Assembly: GCA_039725955.1 (NCBI GenBank)
Contig: CP091034.1
Coordinates: 3,970,501 to 4,034,500 of the forward strand
From: Sinorhizobium sp. B11
GTDB taxonomy: Bacteria; Pseudomonadota; Alphaproteobacteria; Rhizobiales; Rhizobiaceae
Direction: 5' to 3'
DNA: 64,000 nt
Shown here: piece by piece, positions 16,650 through 25,282 of the stretch
Numbering within the stretch: the stretch's first letter is position 1
How the letters are laid out: every line of letters starts with the position of its first letter
Program-made: the position numbers and the translations under genes
Notes under the pieces: generated by a model
Databases searched by the model: none
Told to the model about the DNA's origin: nothing
The model's input: only the letters and a program-made list of their open reading frames with translations

Positions 16650-18953
16650 TCAGGCGACTTTGGTGCGGCGACGCGGTGCCGTGCGGCGGTTGAGAGCCTG
16701 GGAGAGGATGCCGATTTCCTTCGAGGGGACTGGCGGGGAGAAGACGTAACCCTGAATGAGATCCGTGCTGCGGTGCTTGTTGAGAAGTGCCAGCTGCTCC
16801 GGGGTTTCGACACCCTCGACAACGATCTTGAGACCGAGCTCGCGGGCAAGGTGGACCGTGCCGCGCAACAGTTTCAGGCGACGTGTATCTTCGACGATGT
16901 TGCGCACGAAGGAGCGATCGATCTTGACGATGTCGAGCGGCAGCGTGTCGAGATAGCTGAGACTGGAGAAGCCGGTACCGAAATCGTCGATGGCGATGGT
17001 GATGTCGCGGCTGCGCAGCTCAGCGAGGATTGCGCGCACCACCGCCGGCTCGTCAATCAGACTGCTTTCGGTAATTTCCAGATGCAGGCGTGATGCTTCC
17101 AGACCGGAATGCGCCAACGCGTCCGAAACAACCGACAGGATGTCCGCATCGCGCAGGTCGCGTGCTGAAAGGTTGACCGAAACGGAAATATGATCCGGCC
17201 AGCTCATGCATTCTTCGCAGGCCTTGAAGAGCACGAACCGTGTAATCTGCGAGATGATGCCCATCTCTTCGGCGAGGCGGATGAAGACGTCGGGCGGAAT
17301 GGAGCCCTTTTCCGGATGTACCCAGCGAGCGAGTGCTTCAGCGCATTCGATGCGCAGGCCATCAGCCCTGAACATCGGCTGGAAGACGAGGTGTAGCGAA
17401 TTTGCGGCCACCGCCTCGCGCAGGTCCGCCTTGAGCTTCTGCTGCTCGATATAGCGGCCATCCATTTCGCGCTCGAAACCGGCAATCCCGCCCTTGAAGC
17501 GCGACTTGCTTTCGAACAGCGCAAGGTCGGCTTTGACGCTCCATTCGTCCATGGCGAAGGCGTCGCTCTCGAGGACGGCGTACCCGGCACTGAGCGAGAC
17601 GAGGAAGGTTACCTCGTCAACTTCATATTGCCCCTGGATCGTCGCATGCAGCTTGCGGATGTCGGCATCCAGTATCTGTCGGTCACGCGCATGCGGGAAG
17701 AAGAGGATGAATTGGTCGCCCATCAGGCGGCCGACGATGGCGCTGCCGGCCATCTCCTTGACGCGCATGGCGATGGCGCAAAGCAGATGGTCGCCGGTTA
17801 CGTGCCCCCGCATGTCGTTGACATGCTTGAACTCGTCGATATCGAGGATCATGAAGCCGACAGGACCGCGTTTCTTCGAATGTCTCGCCAGATAGTCCTG
17901 TACAAGGTGACCGAAATGCTCGCGGTTCGGCAGGCCGGTCAGGGCGTCGAAGCGCACCATGTGCAGGATCTTCTGCTCGGCCTTCACACGGCTCGAAACG
18001 TCTTCGAAGATCAATACCGCGCCACCATCCGCGCGTCGGCTTGCCGAGAATTCGAGCGACAGTCCCTCGGGGAAATGGATGAGCGTACGCGAAAGGCTGC
18101 CTTCGGCCACCTGTGTCAGTTGCCGCAGGATCAGCTCCGGCTGCGAAGCGTCCATGAAGCTGTACCGCGCGCCATAGCGCAACACAGCGCCGAGATCGCG
18201 ATCCTTCAATCGATCGGGTGCGCCAATTTTCAACAGTTCGCAGGCCTTGCGATTGATGACCTGGATCCGGTTCTCTTCATCGACCATGACGAGGCCGTGC
18301 GGCATATTATTCAGCGCCGTATCAAAGCGCTCGGCGATCGAGGCGATCTCGCGGCGTGCGATCACGTTCTCATAGAGGAACTCGCGCACGCCGGTGGCCA
18401 TGGCCCGCGTCGTCAACCAGAACGGAATGAGGAAGACCGAAAGGATGCCGCGGTAGAAATCGAGCGTCATCACGCTGCAGATGATCATCGGCAGGCAGCA
18501 GGAGAAGGTCTGCAGGTCGACCGCCATGCGTGAGCCATAGTTGCGGCCGACGACCGAAACCATCGTCGCCATGGTCACTGCAATGCAGGCGAGCTCGGCA
18601 AAGGAATCACGCGTGAAAAAGATGGCATACCCGCTGCCGATGCCGAGAAGCGTGGTGATGCCGGCTGCGCCGACCACGAGAATCTTCTCCCAGCGCTCGA
18701 TCTCGGCAAAAGAGAGCTTCTCCTTGTCTACCTTGTCGAAGAGGCGGAAAATCGCCATGCGGGCGCAGAACACCACAATGACGGCAACAGCCAGGAATAT
18801 ATAGACGGGAGACTCGGTCTTGGCGGCGACAGCCAGGAAAGTGGCGGAGTGTACGATGACGCCAGCCAGAAGCGTCATGCGATTCCCGGACAGGGAATTC
18901 ACAAACGACAGATACACATCCTTAGGGACCCTATTCGGGTTATGTGGCTTCAT
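16650..18953 (-). CDS. Membrane PAS-GGDEF-EAL protein, probable c-di-GMP phosphodiesterase with degenerate GGDEF
   Basis: A 767-residue protein. Six or so hydrophobic segments (about 25-185) form a membrane sensor, then a PAS domain (about 205-320), a GGDEF domain (about 330-490) and an EAL domain (about 505-750). The signature of the cyclase domain reads MGDQF (residues 411-415) in place of GGDEF, so it probably does not make c-di-GMP. The EAL domain looks intact: E539-A-L, VNLSARD, EITESS, DDFGTGFSS, DIVKIDRSFV, EGVET and QGY. It should therefore hydrolyse c-di-GMP, perhaps with the degenerate domain acting as GTP sensor. The ATG at 18953 (MKPHNPNRVP) has an AGGGAAAG site; an in-frame start at 19046 would add 31 residues. 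Likely first gene of a run leading to the acyltransferase. Confidence 0.9.
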   Translation of the reverse strand: MKPHNPNRVPKDVYLSFVNSLSGNRMTLLAGVIVHSATFLAVAAKTESPVYIFLAVAVIVVFCARMAIFRLFDKVDKEKLSFAEIERWEKILVVGAAGITTLLGIGSGYAIFFTRDSFAELACIAVTMATMVSVVGRNYGSRMAVDLQTFSCCLPMIICSVMTLDFYRGILSVFLIPFWLTTRAMATGVREFLYENVIARREIASIAERFDTALNNMPHGLVMVDEENRIQVINRKACELLKIGAPDRLKDRDLGAVLRYGARYSFMDASQPELILRQLTQVAEGSLSRTLIHFPEGLSLEFSASRRADGGAVLIFEDVSSRVKAEQKILHMVRFDALTGLPNREHFGHLVQDYLARHSKKRGPVGFMILDIDEFKHVNDMRGHVTGDHLLCAIAMRVKEMAGSAIVGRLMGDQFILFFPHARDRQILDADIRKLHATIQGQYEVDEVTFLVSLSAGYAVLESDAFAMDEWSVKADLALFESKSRFKGGIAGFEREMDGRYIEQQKLKADLREAVAANSLHLVFQPMFRADGLRIECAEALARWVHPEKGSIPPDVFIRLAEEMGIISQITRFVLFKACEECMSWPDHISVSVNLSARDLRDADILSVVSDALAHSGLEASRLHLEITESSLIDEPAVVRAILAELRSRDITIAIDDFGTGFSSLSYLDTLPLDIVKIDRSFVRNIVEDTRRLKLLRGTVHLARELGLKIVVEGVETPEQLALLNKHRSTDLIQGYVFSPPVPSKEIGILSQALNRRTAPRRRTKVA

Positions 18954-19270
18954 CCATACTTTCCCTGTGCGCGGGAAATGTAAACCGAACCCTTTAAAAA
19001 TTGATTTCAAACGGTTCAAACATTTGGTCAATTTTTCTAAAACCATAGGATGAACTACTCATCCATGGCGCGATATTGCAGCTTTACGGCGAGGATTTTA
19101 AAAAATATATCCAAGCCTGAGTTGCCGGAATTTTCATCGGCATCACCGGCGCTGGCCGCATAAGACTATACTCCAAGGCGGGCCATTTATCCTTCCAATT
19201 TCAAAAACCCTGGTTTACACCGATTGAAGGGGAGAACTGCCGAAAACGGCAAGACAATAAGGGGAGGCGA

Positions 19271-19810
19271 ATGTCGGTATTCCTGGCCGTCAGCCGACTG
19301 ATCGACTCGATCAGTGAATTCATTGGAAAACTATCAGAATACATGGTGCTTCTCTGCTGCCTGATCAGCGCCGGCAATGCGATTGTACGCTATGCATTCA
19401 ACTATAGCTCGAACGGTTGGCTCGAGATCCAGTGGTATCTCTTCGCCTTCGTCGTGGTACTCGGTGCCTCGCATGCGCTGCGCAATAACGAGCATGTCCG
19501 CGTCGATTTGATCTATGGGTCGGTTTCCGAAAGAGGGAAGATCTGGATCGACATCGTTGGTCTCATCCTCTTCCTCATTCCCGTCTGCATCTTCCTCACC
19601 TGGGTCTCGTGGCCCTTCTTTGCGCTTTCCTACCGGCAGGGGGAAATATCGGGCAACGCTGGCGGACTGATCCGCTGGCCCGTCAAGCTCGTTCTTGTCG
19701 CCGGTTTCGCGCTGCTCTCCCTTCAGGGCGTTTCGGAGCTGATCAAGCGGATCGCAGCCGTTACCGGCCATATCAGCATCGATACGAAGTACGAAAAGCC
19801 GCTGCAGTAA
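19271..19810 (+). CDS. dctQ: TRAP transporter small permease (DctQ family)
   Basis: A 179-residue membrane protein with four hydrophobic segments (about 25-45, 57-75, 98-118, 140-160), the topology of TRAP small permeases. The SNGWLEIQWYLFAFVVVLGASHALRN segment with the following HVRVD is the family hallmark. The ATG follows a GGGGAGGCGA site. It pairs with the large permease 21 bases downstream; the binding protein is encoded convergently at 21390-22496. TRAP systems are sodium- or proton-driven importers of organic acids. Confidence 0.93.
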   Translation: MSVFLAVSRLIDSISEFIGKLSEYMVLLCCLISAGNAIVRYAFNYSSNGWLEIQWYLFAFVVVLGASHALRNNEHVRVDLIYGSVSERGKIWIDIVGLILFLIPVCIFLTWVSWPFFALSYRQGEISGNAGGLIRWPVKLVLVAGFALLSLQGVSELIKRIAAVTGHISIDTKYEKPLQ

Positions 19811-19831
19811 CGCGCGCCTGGAGGAACAGAT

Positions 19832-21322
19832 TTGTTTGATTTCGGCATCATTCCGCCGGCCATGTTCCTGGGCATGGTCATTTTCATGCTCTACGGCTTT
19901 CCGGTCGCCTTTTCTCTCGCCGCCGTCGGCCTGTTTTTCGGCATCATCGGCATCGTTACCGGCCATTTCGACGAGGCCCTGCTGCAGGCCCTGCCGCTGC
20001 GCTTCTTCGGCATCGTCTCCAACGATCTCTTGCTTGCCATTCCCTTTTTCACCTTCATGGGCGCGGTGCTGGAGCGTTGTGGGCTGGCCGAAGATCTGCT
20101 CGAAGGTACCGGCAAGCTCTTCGGTGGTGTCCCCGGTGGCCTGGCCTATGCTGTCATCCTTGTCGGCGCCGTGCTTGGCGCTATCACCGGCACGGTCGCC
20201 GCCTCGGTCATCACCATGGGCGTGATTTCGCTGCCGATCATGCTGCGCTACGGCTACAACCCGCGCCTTGCCACCGGCGTCATCGCCGCCTCCGGCACGA
20301 TCACCCAGGTGATCCCGCCCTCGCTGGTCCTTGTCGTTCTCGCCGACCAGCTCGGCAAATCGGTTGGCGACATGTATCGCGGCGCGATCGGCCCCTCGAT
20401 CCTGCAGGTGGCGATCTTCGTCCTCTTCATTCTCGTGCTGTCGATCGTTCGGCCGAAATCGATGCCGCCGCTGCCAAAGGAGGTACGTGGCGATTTCAAC
20501 TGGGCGCTGCTCATGAAGGTGCTGATGGGCATGGTGCCCTCGATCGTCCTGATCTTCCTGGTTCTCGGCACGATCTTCATGGGCCTTGCGACGCCAACGG
20601 AGGCCGGCGCGCTCGGCGTCGTCGGCGCCATGGCGCTCGCGGCCATGAACCGGCGCCTCACCTGGCCGCTGATCCGCGAGGCGATGACATCGACCACGCA
20701 CATCACCTCCATGGTGGTGATGATCCTGATCGGCTCCACCTGTTTCAGCCTGGTCTTCCAAGGCATGGATGGTTCGCGCTGGATCGAGCACATGCTATCG
20801 GGCATCCCAGGCGGCCCGGTCGGCTTCCTGATCTTTGTCAACATCTTCATCTTCGTGCTCGCCTTCTTCCTCGATTTCTTCGAGATCGCCTTCATCGTCA
20901 TCCCGATGCTCGCCCCCGTCGCCTCCAATCTCGGCATCGACCTGATCTGGTTCGGCGTGCTGATCTGCGTCAACATGCAGACGAGCTTCATGCACCCGCC
21001 TTTCGGCTTCGCGCTCTTCTATCTGCGTTCGATCGCCGGTCGCGAGGTCAAGACCTCGGATATCTACATGGGCGCGCTCCCTTGGGTCGGCATGCAGCTG
21101 ATCCTGGTGGCGATCGTGATCTTCTGGCCGCAATCGGTGACCTACTGGCTGGACCACGGCCCGAAGGTCGACCCGAACTCGATCAAGATTGAAGTCCCGG
21201 GCTTCGGCGGCCAGCTCGGCCTGCCGCCATTGGGAGCACCAGGCGGCGGCGGTTCCCCGCAGATTCCGGGTCTGACCTTGCCGGCCTTGCCGAGCGCGCC
21301 CCCGTCTCCCCCCGCACAATAA
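19832..21322 (+). CDS. dctM: TRAP transporter large permease (DctM family)
   Basis: A 496-residue membrane permease with about 12 hydrophobic segments and family motifs such as GAVLGAITGTVAASVITMG, MLRYGYNPRLATGVIAASGTI in part, and MGLATPTEAGALG near the middle. The start is a TTG at 19832, six bases after GGAGGAAC, giving MFDFGIIPPAMFLG. The C-terminal 55 residues or so are an unusual extension rich in Gly and Pro (GGQLGLPPLGAPGGGG and onward) beyond the normal permease end. Together with DctQ it forms the transport unit for the TakP-like binding protein encoded on the other strand across a shared terminator. Confidence 0.95.
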   Translation: MFDFGIIPPAMFLGMVIFMLYGFPVAFSLAAVGLFFGIIGIVTGHFDEALLQALPLRFFGIVSNDLLLAIPFFTFMGAVLERCGLAEDLLEGTGKLFGGVPGGLAYAVILVGAVLGAITGTVAASVITMGVISLPIMLRYGYNPRLATGVIAASGTITQVIPPSLVLVVLADQLGKSVGDMYRGAIGPSILQVAIFVLFILVLSIVRPKSMPPLPKEVRGDFNWALLMKVLMGMVPSIVLIFLVLGTIFMGLATPTEAGALGVVGAMALAAMNRRLTWPLIREAMTSTTHITSMVVMILIGSTCFSLVFQGMDGSRWIEHMLSGIPGGPVGFLIFVNIFIFVLAFFLDFFEIAFIVIPMLAPVASNLGIDLIWFGVLICVNMQTSFMHPPFGFALFYLRSIAGREVKTSDIYMGALPWVGMQLILVAIVIFWPQSVTYWLDHGPKVDPNSIKIEVPGFGGQLGLPPLGAPGGGGSPQIPGLTLPALPSAPPSPPAQ

Positions 21323-21332
21323 GGAAAACAAA

Positions 21333-21364
21333 AGCCCCGGATCTTCATCCGGGGCTATCTTTTT
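21333..21364 (+). terminator. Terminator shared by dctM and the convergent binding-protein gene
   Basis: A perfect 10-bp stem AGCCCCGGAT / ATCCGGGGCT (21333-21342 and 21347-21356) with a CTTC loop, followed by ATCTTTTT. It lies between two convergent genes and can serve both. Confidence 0.9.
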
Positions 21365-21389
21365 GATATCGCTGAAAAAAGAAAGTCTC

Positions 21390-22496
21390 TTAGATTTTAC
21401 CGGCCCGTTGCTGGATCATCATGAACGTATCGAACGTGTATTCCGAGAGCTGCATCCAGAGATAGGCATCCCGCTTGAAGGCGGTCTGATCATCGTAGAT
21501 CTTCTTGAAATACTGGTTCGTGCCTGAGATTTCACTGTAGATGCCGGTCGCGGCCTGGAAGCAGGCTTCCATGATCTCCTGGCTGAACGGACGCAAGGTC
21601 GCGCCTTCGGCAACAAGCTGCTTCAGCGCGCCCGGGTTCTTCGTGTCGTATTTTGCCAGCATATTGGTGTTGGCGAAGGCGCAAGCGTCTGTGAGCGCTG
21701 CCTGATAGTGCTTTGGCAGGTTGCTCCATTTATCGAGATTGAAGAAGGCATGCACCGTCGGGCCGCCTTCCCACCAGCCCGGATAGTAGTAGTACTTCGC
21801 CACCTTGTGGAAGCCGAGCTTCAGGTCGTCATAGGGGCCGACGAATTCCGCTGCATCGATCGTTCCCTTTTCCAGCGCCGGATAGATGTCGCCGCCGGCG
21901 ATCTGCTGCGGGATAACGCCAACCTTCTCCATGACGCGACCGGCGAGACCGGCAATACGCATCTTTACGCCCTTGAGGTCGTCGAGCGTATTGATTTCCT
22001 TGCGGAACCAGCCACCCATCTGCGCGCCGGTATTGCCGGCCGGCAGGGCATACATTCCCTGCGTGGCATAAAACTCGTTCATCAGGGTGGTGCCGTTGCC
22101 CTCGTAGAACCAGGCATTGGTCAGGCGGCTGTTCAGCCCGAACGGGATAGCCGTTCCGATAGCGTAGGTCGGGTCCTTGCCGACAAAATAATAGGAGGTG
22201 GTGTGAGCTGCCTCGACGGTACCAGCCGCCACCGCATCAACGGCCTGAAGGCCGGGCACGATTTCACCGGCTGCGAAGGGCTGGATCGTAAAGTTACCGT
22301 CGGTGGCAGCGGCAACATGCTTGGCGATATCGTCGGCGCCACCGTAGATCGTGTCCAGGCTCTTCGGAAACGACGAGGTCATGCGCCAGGCTATCTTCGG
22401 GTTTTCCTGCGCAATTGCAGGGGCTGCCAAAGCTGTTGCGGCAACGGCACCGGCGCTCGCTGTTCCGGCCTTTTTCATAAATGAACGACGATCCAT
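21390..22496 (-). CDS. TRAP transporter periplasmic binding protein, TakP-like (alpha-keto acid type)
   Basis: A 368-residue DctP-family binding protein with a twin-arginine-type signal (MDRRSFMKKAGTASAG, cleavage after APAIA). It closely resembles TakP of Rhodobacter, which binds 2-keto acids such as pyruvate: SSFPKSLDTIYGGADDIA, FAAGEIVPGLQAVDAVAAGT, GNTGAQMGGWFRKEINTLDD and the VGPYDDLKLGFHKVAKYYYYP segment are shared. This includes the Arg (WFRKE) and Trp residues around the ligand carboxylate. The ATG at 22496 has a GGGAGG site six bases ahead. It converges with dctQM instead of forming one operon, so its expression is set separately. The 228 bases upstream (22497-22724) hold its promoter; no operator is clear. 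Assignment to keto acids is by similarity from memory. Confidence 0.9.
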   Translation of the reverse strand: MDRRSFMKKAGTASAGAVAATALAAPAIAQENPKIAWRMTSSFPKSLDTIYGGADDIAKHVAAATDGNFTIQPFAAGEIVPGLQAVDAVAAGTVEAAHTTSYYFVGKDPTYAIGTAIPFGLNSRLTNAWFYEGNGTTLMNEFYATQGMYALPAGNTGAQMGGWFRKEINTLDDLKGVKMRIAGLAGRVMEKVGVIPQQIAGGDIYPALEKGTIDAAEFVGPYDDLKLGFHKVAKYYYYPGWWEGGPTVHAFFNLDKWSNLPKHYQAALTDACAFANTNMLAKYDTKNPGALKQLVAEGATLRPFSQEIMEACFQAATGIYSEISGTNQYFKKIYDDQTAFKRDAYLWMQLSEYTFDTFMMIQQRAGKI

Positions 22497-22724
22497 CAAA
22501 AACCTCCCGTATAGATGGCACTGCGTGGTCAATCCTCACCCCTACCCGCAGTAATGGCAAAGCTAAGCATGGCGGAAGAAGCGTTTCAAGCTTTAGTCTA
22601 TTAGTCTTTGGGATCACGACGCTTCTGTGGCGCAAGCCACACATCCATCGAAATCAGCGGCTTAGCTGCATCCTGCCGGCCGCTTACGCGATGAAGCGAC
22701 CGGGCTTGCCTTCAGGGCAAACGG

Positions 22725-23504
22725 TCAATGATGATCGTCATCCTCATCGTCATGCTCATGTTTCAGCCATGTGCAGAGTTCGGCCGGAAGCAGTTTTTCG
22801 TAGGCATCGTCGCTGCCGACAAATTTTCCGAGGTCCCGGACGCTGACGAAGCCGACATTCGGGAAATGCTCGGCGGCGTTGCGCAGGAATTCGAACTTCT
22901 CATCGCCGATACCGACCATCACGTAGTAGATCTGCGATTCAGCCCGTTCGGCCTTCTGCAGCAATTCCCAGGCAGCGTCCCGGTCGGCATTTTCCCCGTC
23001 CGTCAGGAAATAGTTGATTGCCGGCGTGCCTGATCGCGTTTCTTCACCGAAGGCATCACGCCGCATGCCGAAGATCATGCCCAGCAGGCCGCCTGCCCAT
23101 TCTTCTTCCATCAGACCATAGGTCATCAGATTCGACCGGATGACTGGACCGTAGTCCGTGCCGCCCCACAGGATCGACTCCAGTTCTTTGTTGGCGACGA
23201 TTTCACGCTGAACGTAACCGTCGTAATTCTTGGCCGTGGCCGGCGTCAGAGACGCCATGTTCTGTCGGTTGGAAAACACCCAGGTATCGATACGCCCGTC
23301 ATCGTCGAAATACAGAGCAACGGGAAGGATGCGCTCCAGCGCTGCCTGCACAGCGCCGGATTTGAAAAGTTCGCTCATGGAGCCAGAGACGTCGATGTTG
23401 ATGCCGACCTGCGCCGGTATGCGCTCGTGAATGCCCTGCTTCTGCAAAACGAAACCGACACGGCGAACCTCTTCCTCCGGTTTCTGCAATTTGAATGTCG
23501 TCAC
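22725..23504 (-). CDS. TerF-like VWA-domain protein with acidic/His C-terminus
   Basis: A 259-residue cytoplasmic protein made of one von Willebrand A domain of the tellurite-resistance TerF type. The metal-ion-dependent adhesion site is complete: NIDVSGSMS near residue 40, a Thr in WGGTDYGPV and an Asp in FLTDGENAD. The last twelve residues are almost all Asp, Glu and His (KHEHDDEDDDHH), a possible metal-binding tail. Its start overlaps the end of the upstream gene by four bases, so it is translationally coupled as the fourth gene of telA-terD-unknown-terF. Ter proteins are linked to tellurite, phage and oxidative stress resistance; the biochemical role of the VWA protein is unsettled. Confidence 0.87.
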   Translation of the reverse strand: MTTFKLQKPEEEVRRVGFVLQKQGIHERIPAQVGINIDVSGSMSELFKSGAVQAALERILPVALYFDDDGRIDTWVFSNRQNMASLTPATAKNYDGYVQREIVANKELESILWGGTDYGPVIRSNLMTYGLMEEEWAGGLLGMIFGMRRDAFGEETRSGTPAINYFLTDGENADRDAAWELLQKAERAESQIYYVMVGIGDEKFEFLRNAAEHFPNVGFVSVRDLGKFVGSDDAYEKLLPAELCTWLKHEHDDEDDDHH

Positions 23505-24538
23505 GGCCTGTTCCTCTCCAGTTTGAATTTGCCAAGTATCCGGGTGTGAAGATTGCGAAGCGGCGTGCCTGTGCTTGCCAGCTCCGCCGATTGAGCCGTC
23601 AGCGCCGCGGAGTAGGCAGCATGCCAGGCCGGCAGGTCTTCCTGCAGCAATCCCTCCGCTGCGCGGGCGAGCGCGTCGATTTCCTGCGAGACCGCTGCAA
23701 CGGTCCAGATGCTCATCTCGACGGTCGCTTTCGTCGCTGAAAGGCTTGATGTCCGCGTTTCCAGGGCTTCAGACTGCGAGGCATAATGAGCCTGCCGCTC
23801 GCGCTCGGGCAGTTGAAGGCTGCCGATGTGATGGACGAGGAATCGACCGGCAAGTATATGCGCAGCAAGATTGTTCGCGAGCGTCTTATAGGCCTTGCCC
23901 ACAGCGCGCACCTGATTGGCAACGGCAACGATGTCGGGCGCAAGCGCATCGAGCTCCGCCACCGATTTTCGCACCTCCGGATAGAGGCGCGAAAAGAGGC
24001 CTGCCGGGTCACGGGGCGCGGCGAGAGCTTTGACAGTGTCGAGAAAACCGCCACGGATTGCAAATACCCTGTCGGGATCGAGTTCCGTCAGGCGCTGCAG
24101 CAGCTCGGCTGAGAGCAGCCGTCCCCGCGCCAAGACGTCACTGCTGACGATCTTGAGTTCACCATCCGCCAGCCTCCCATGCTCGGCCTGCAGAAAAGCA
24201 CCGAAACGAACAACGTCATCGAAATAATGATCGTCGAGATTGATGCTGTCGACGATCCGCAACGCCGCTTTCGCAGCCGCCTCCGTTACGCTCGCATCCA
24301 TGTCCTGAAGCTCAGCCACGCTGCAGGAGATGCGGCGCCTGATTTCTCCCGCGGCAAGAACCCGAGGGCGGTCGCCCTTGGGTGTCGGGGCTCGGGGCGC
24401 ACCGAACAGCACTTTCGGCTGCCGGCTCCCGCCCTTCTGATCGGCAACAGGCTCGGGCGCGGCGCTTTCCGGAAAAAGCACCCTGGGTGATCCGCCCGGC
24501 TTTTTCTCCGGCGGTTCATCTGCCTTGCCGCTGGTCAA
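23501..24538 (-). CDS. Uncharacterised helical protein of the Ter cluster
   Basis: A 345-residue protein that I do not recognise by name. The N-terminal 80 residues are low in complexity and rich in Pro, Lys and Glu, with two copies of a PRVLF/PKVLF-type motif followed by PRVLAAGEIRRRI. The remaining 260 residues are predicted to be almost wholly helical, with many Ala, Leu, Glu and Arg, and no membrane segment. Such a soluble helical protein next to telA and terD genes suggests a partner in a Ter complex. The start is taken as TTG at 24538 because a GGAGG lies six bases ahead and the terD stop is 13 bases upstream; an ATG at 24631 would overlap terD by 80 bases. It overlaps the terF-like gene by four bases. 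Confidence 0.75.
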   Translation of the reverse strand: MTSGKADEPPEKKPGGSPRVLFPESAAPEPVADQKGGSRQPKVLFGAPRAPTPKGDRPRVLAAGEIRRRISCSVAELQDMDASVTEAAAKAALRIVDSINLDDHYFDDVVRFGAFLQAEHGRLADGELKIVSSDVLARGRLLSAELLQRLTELDPDRVFAIRGGFLDTVKALAAPRDPAGLFSRLYPEVRKSVAELDALAPDIVAVANQVRAVGKAYKTLANNLAAHILAGRFLVHHIGSLQLPERERQAHYASQSEALETRTSSLSATKATVEMSIWTVAAVSQEIDALARAAEGLLQEDLPAWHAAYSAALTAQSAELASTGTPLRNLHTRILGKFKLERNRP

Positions 24539-24551
24539 GCAGAGCCTCCGC

Positions 24552-25259
24552 TCAGCCGAGATAGGCCTGGATGACGTCGCCGAGACCCGCGTTCGATCCC
24601 GCGCCGACGGCATAGAATTTCCAGGATCCATCCGCCTGCTTCAGGAAGGATGCGACCTGGATCGTCGTCTTGCCGGCAAATTCCGCCGTCAGCTGATAGC
24701 GGCAGAGTTCGTCGTCCATCGCATCACAGACTTCGATATAGGCGTTCTTGACCTTGCCGAAATCCTGCTTCTTGCGCGCGGCGTCATGGATCGTTGCCCA
24801 GACGGCGAGTTCGGAGATTTCGCGCGGCAACTTCGCCAGCACGATCTTGAACTCCTCGCGAAAACCCTCGTCGTGATGGCCCCCGCCATGATGGTCTTCG
24901 TCACCATCATCGTCATCAGGCTCCGGCTTCGTGAGAGCGCCGCGTCCGGTGCGGTCGTCGCGCTCGTGCCACATCGAGCCGTCATCCGTCTGGAAGGACC
25001 CGTCGGCATTCTTGGAAAGCGAACCCTCGGGATTGCTGGAGCTGCGCACGAAGGCGTAGCATAGCGCATGCGACCCATCATTATAGAGCCGTGCCCGGTT
25101 GGAATCGCCGCCGGGATGAACCAGCGCGAAACAATGCACGTCGAGATCGAAGGCCGGGCCGGAACCTTCCGGCGGATCCCAGACCAGTCCGGAATGAACG
25201 AGCTGGATCTCCTTCTGGATCTGGAACGACTGACCCTTGTTGAGATTGAAGGTTGCCAT
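24552..25259 (-). CDS. TerD-family protein with a His/Asp-rich insertion
   Basis: A 235-residue TerD-domain protein. The domain begins with MATFNLNKGQSFQI and contains the AFDLDVHCFAL, ARLYNDGSHA and FGKVKNAYIEVCD segments of the family. TerD domains bind calcium with conserved acidic residues, normally around a D-N-R-T-G-x-G-x-G-D-D-E loop. Here that loop reads DDRTGRG and is expanded between residues about 108 and 133 with a run of Asp, Glu, His and Gly (PEPDDDDGDEDHHGGGHHDE). The insertion sits exactly at the metal site, so altered metal affinity or selectivity is plausible. It is second in the telA-terD-unknown-terF run, 23 bases after the TelA-like gene. Confidence 0.9.
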   Translation of the reverse strand: MATFNLNKGQSFQIQKEIQLVHSGLVWDPPEGSGPAFDLDVHCFALVHPGGDSNRARLYNDGSHALCYAFVRSSSNPEGSLSKNADGSFQTDDGSMWHERDDRTGRGALTKPEPDDDDGDEDHHGGGHHDEGFREEFKIVLAKLPREISELAVWATIHDAARKKQDFGKVKNAYIEVCDAMDDELCRYQLTAEFAGKTTIQVASFLKQADGSWKFYAVGAGSNAGLGDVIQAYLG

Positions 25260-25282
25260 GCGCTTGTCTTTCTCCTGAGATC

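Noticed and set aside
19334..20791. 485-codon open frame on the minus strand across dctQ and dctM
   Set aside because: The protein is a low-complexity D/E/R/H/Q string, opposite two membrane-protein genes; codon bias of the permeases creates it.
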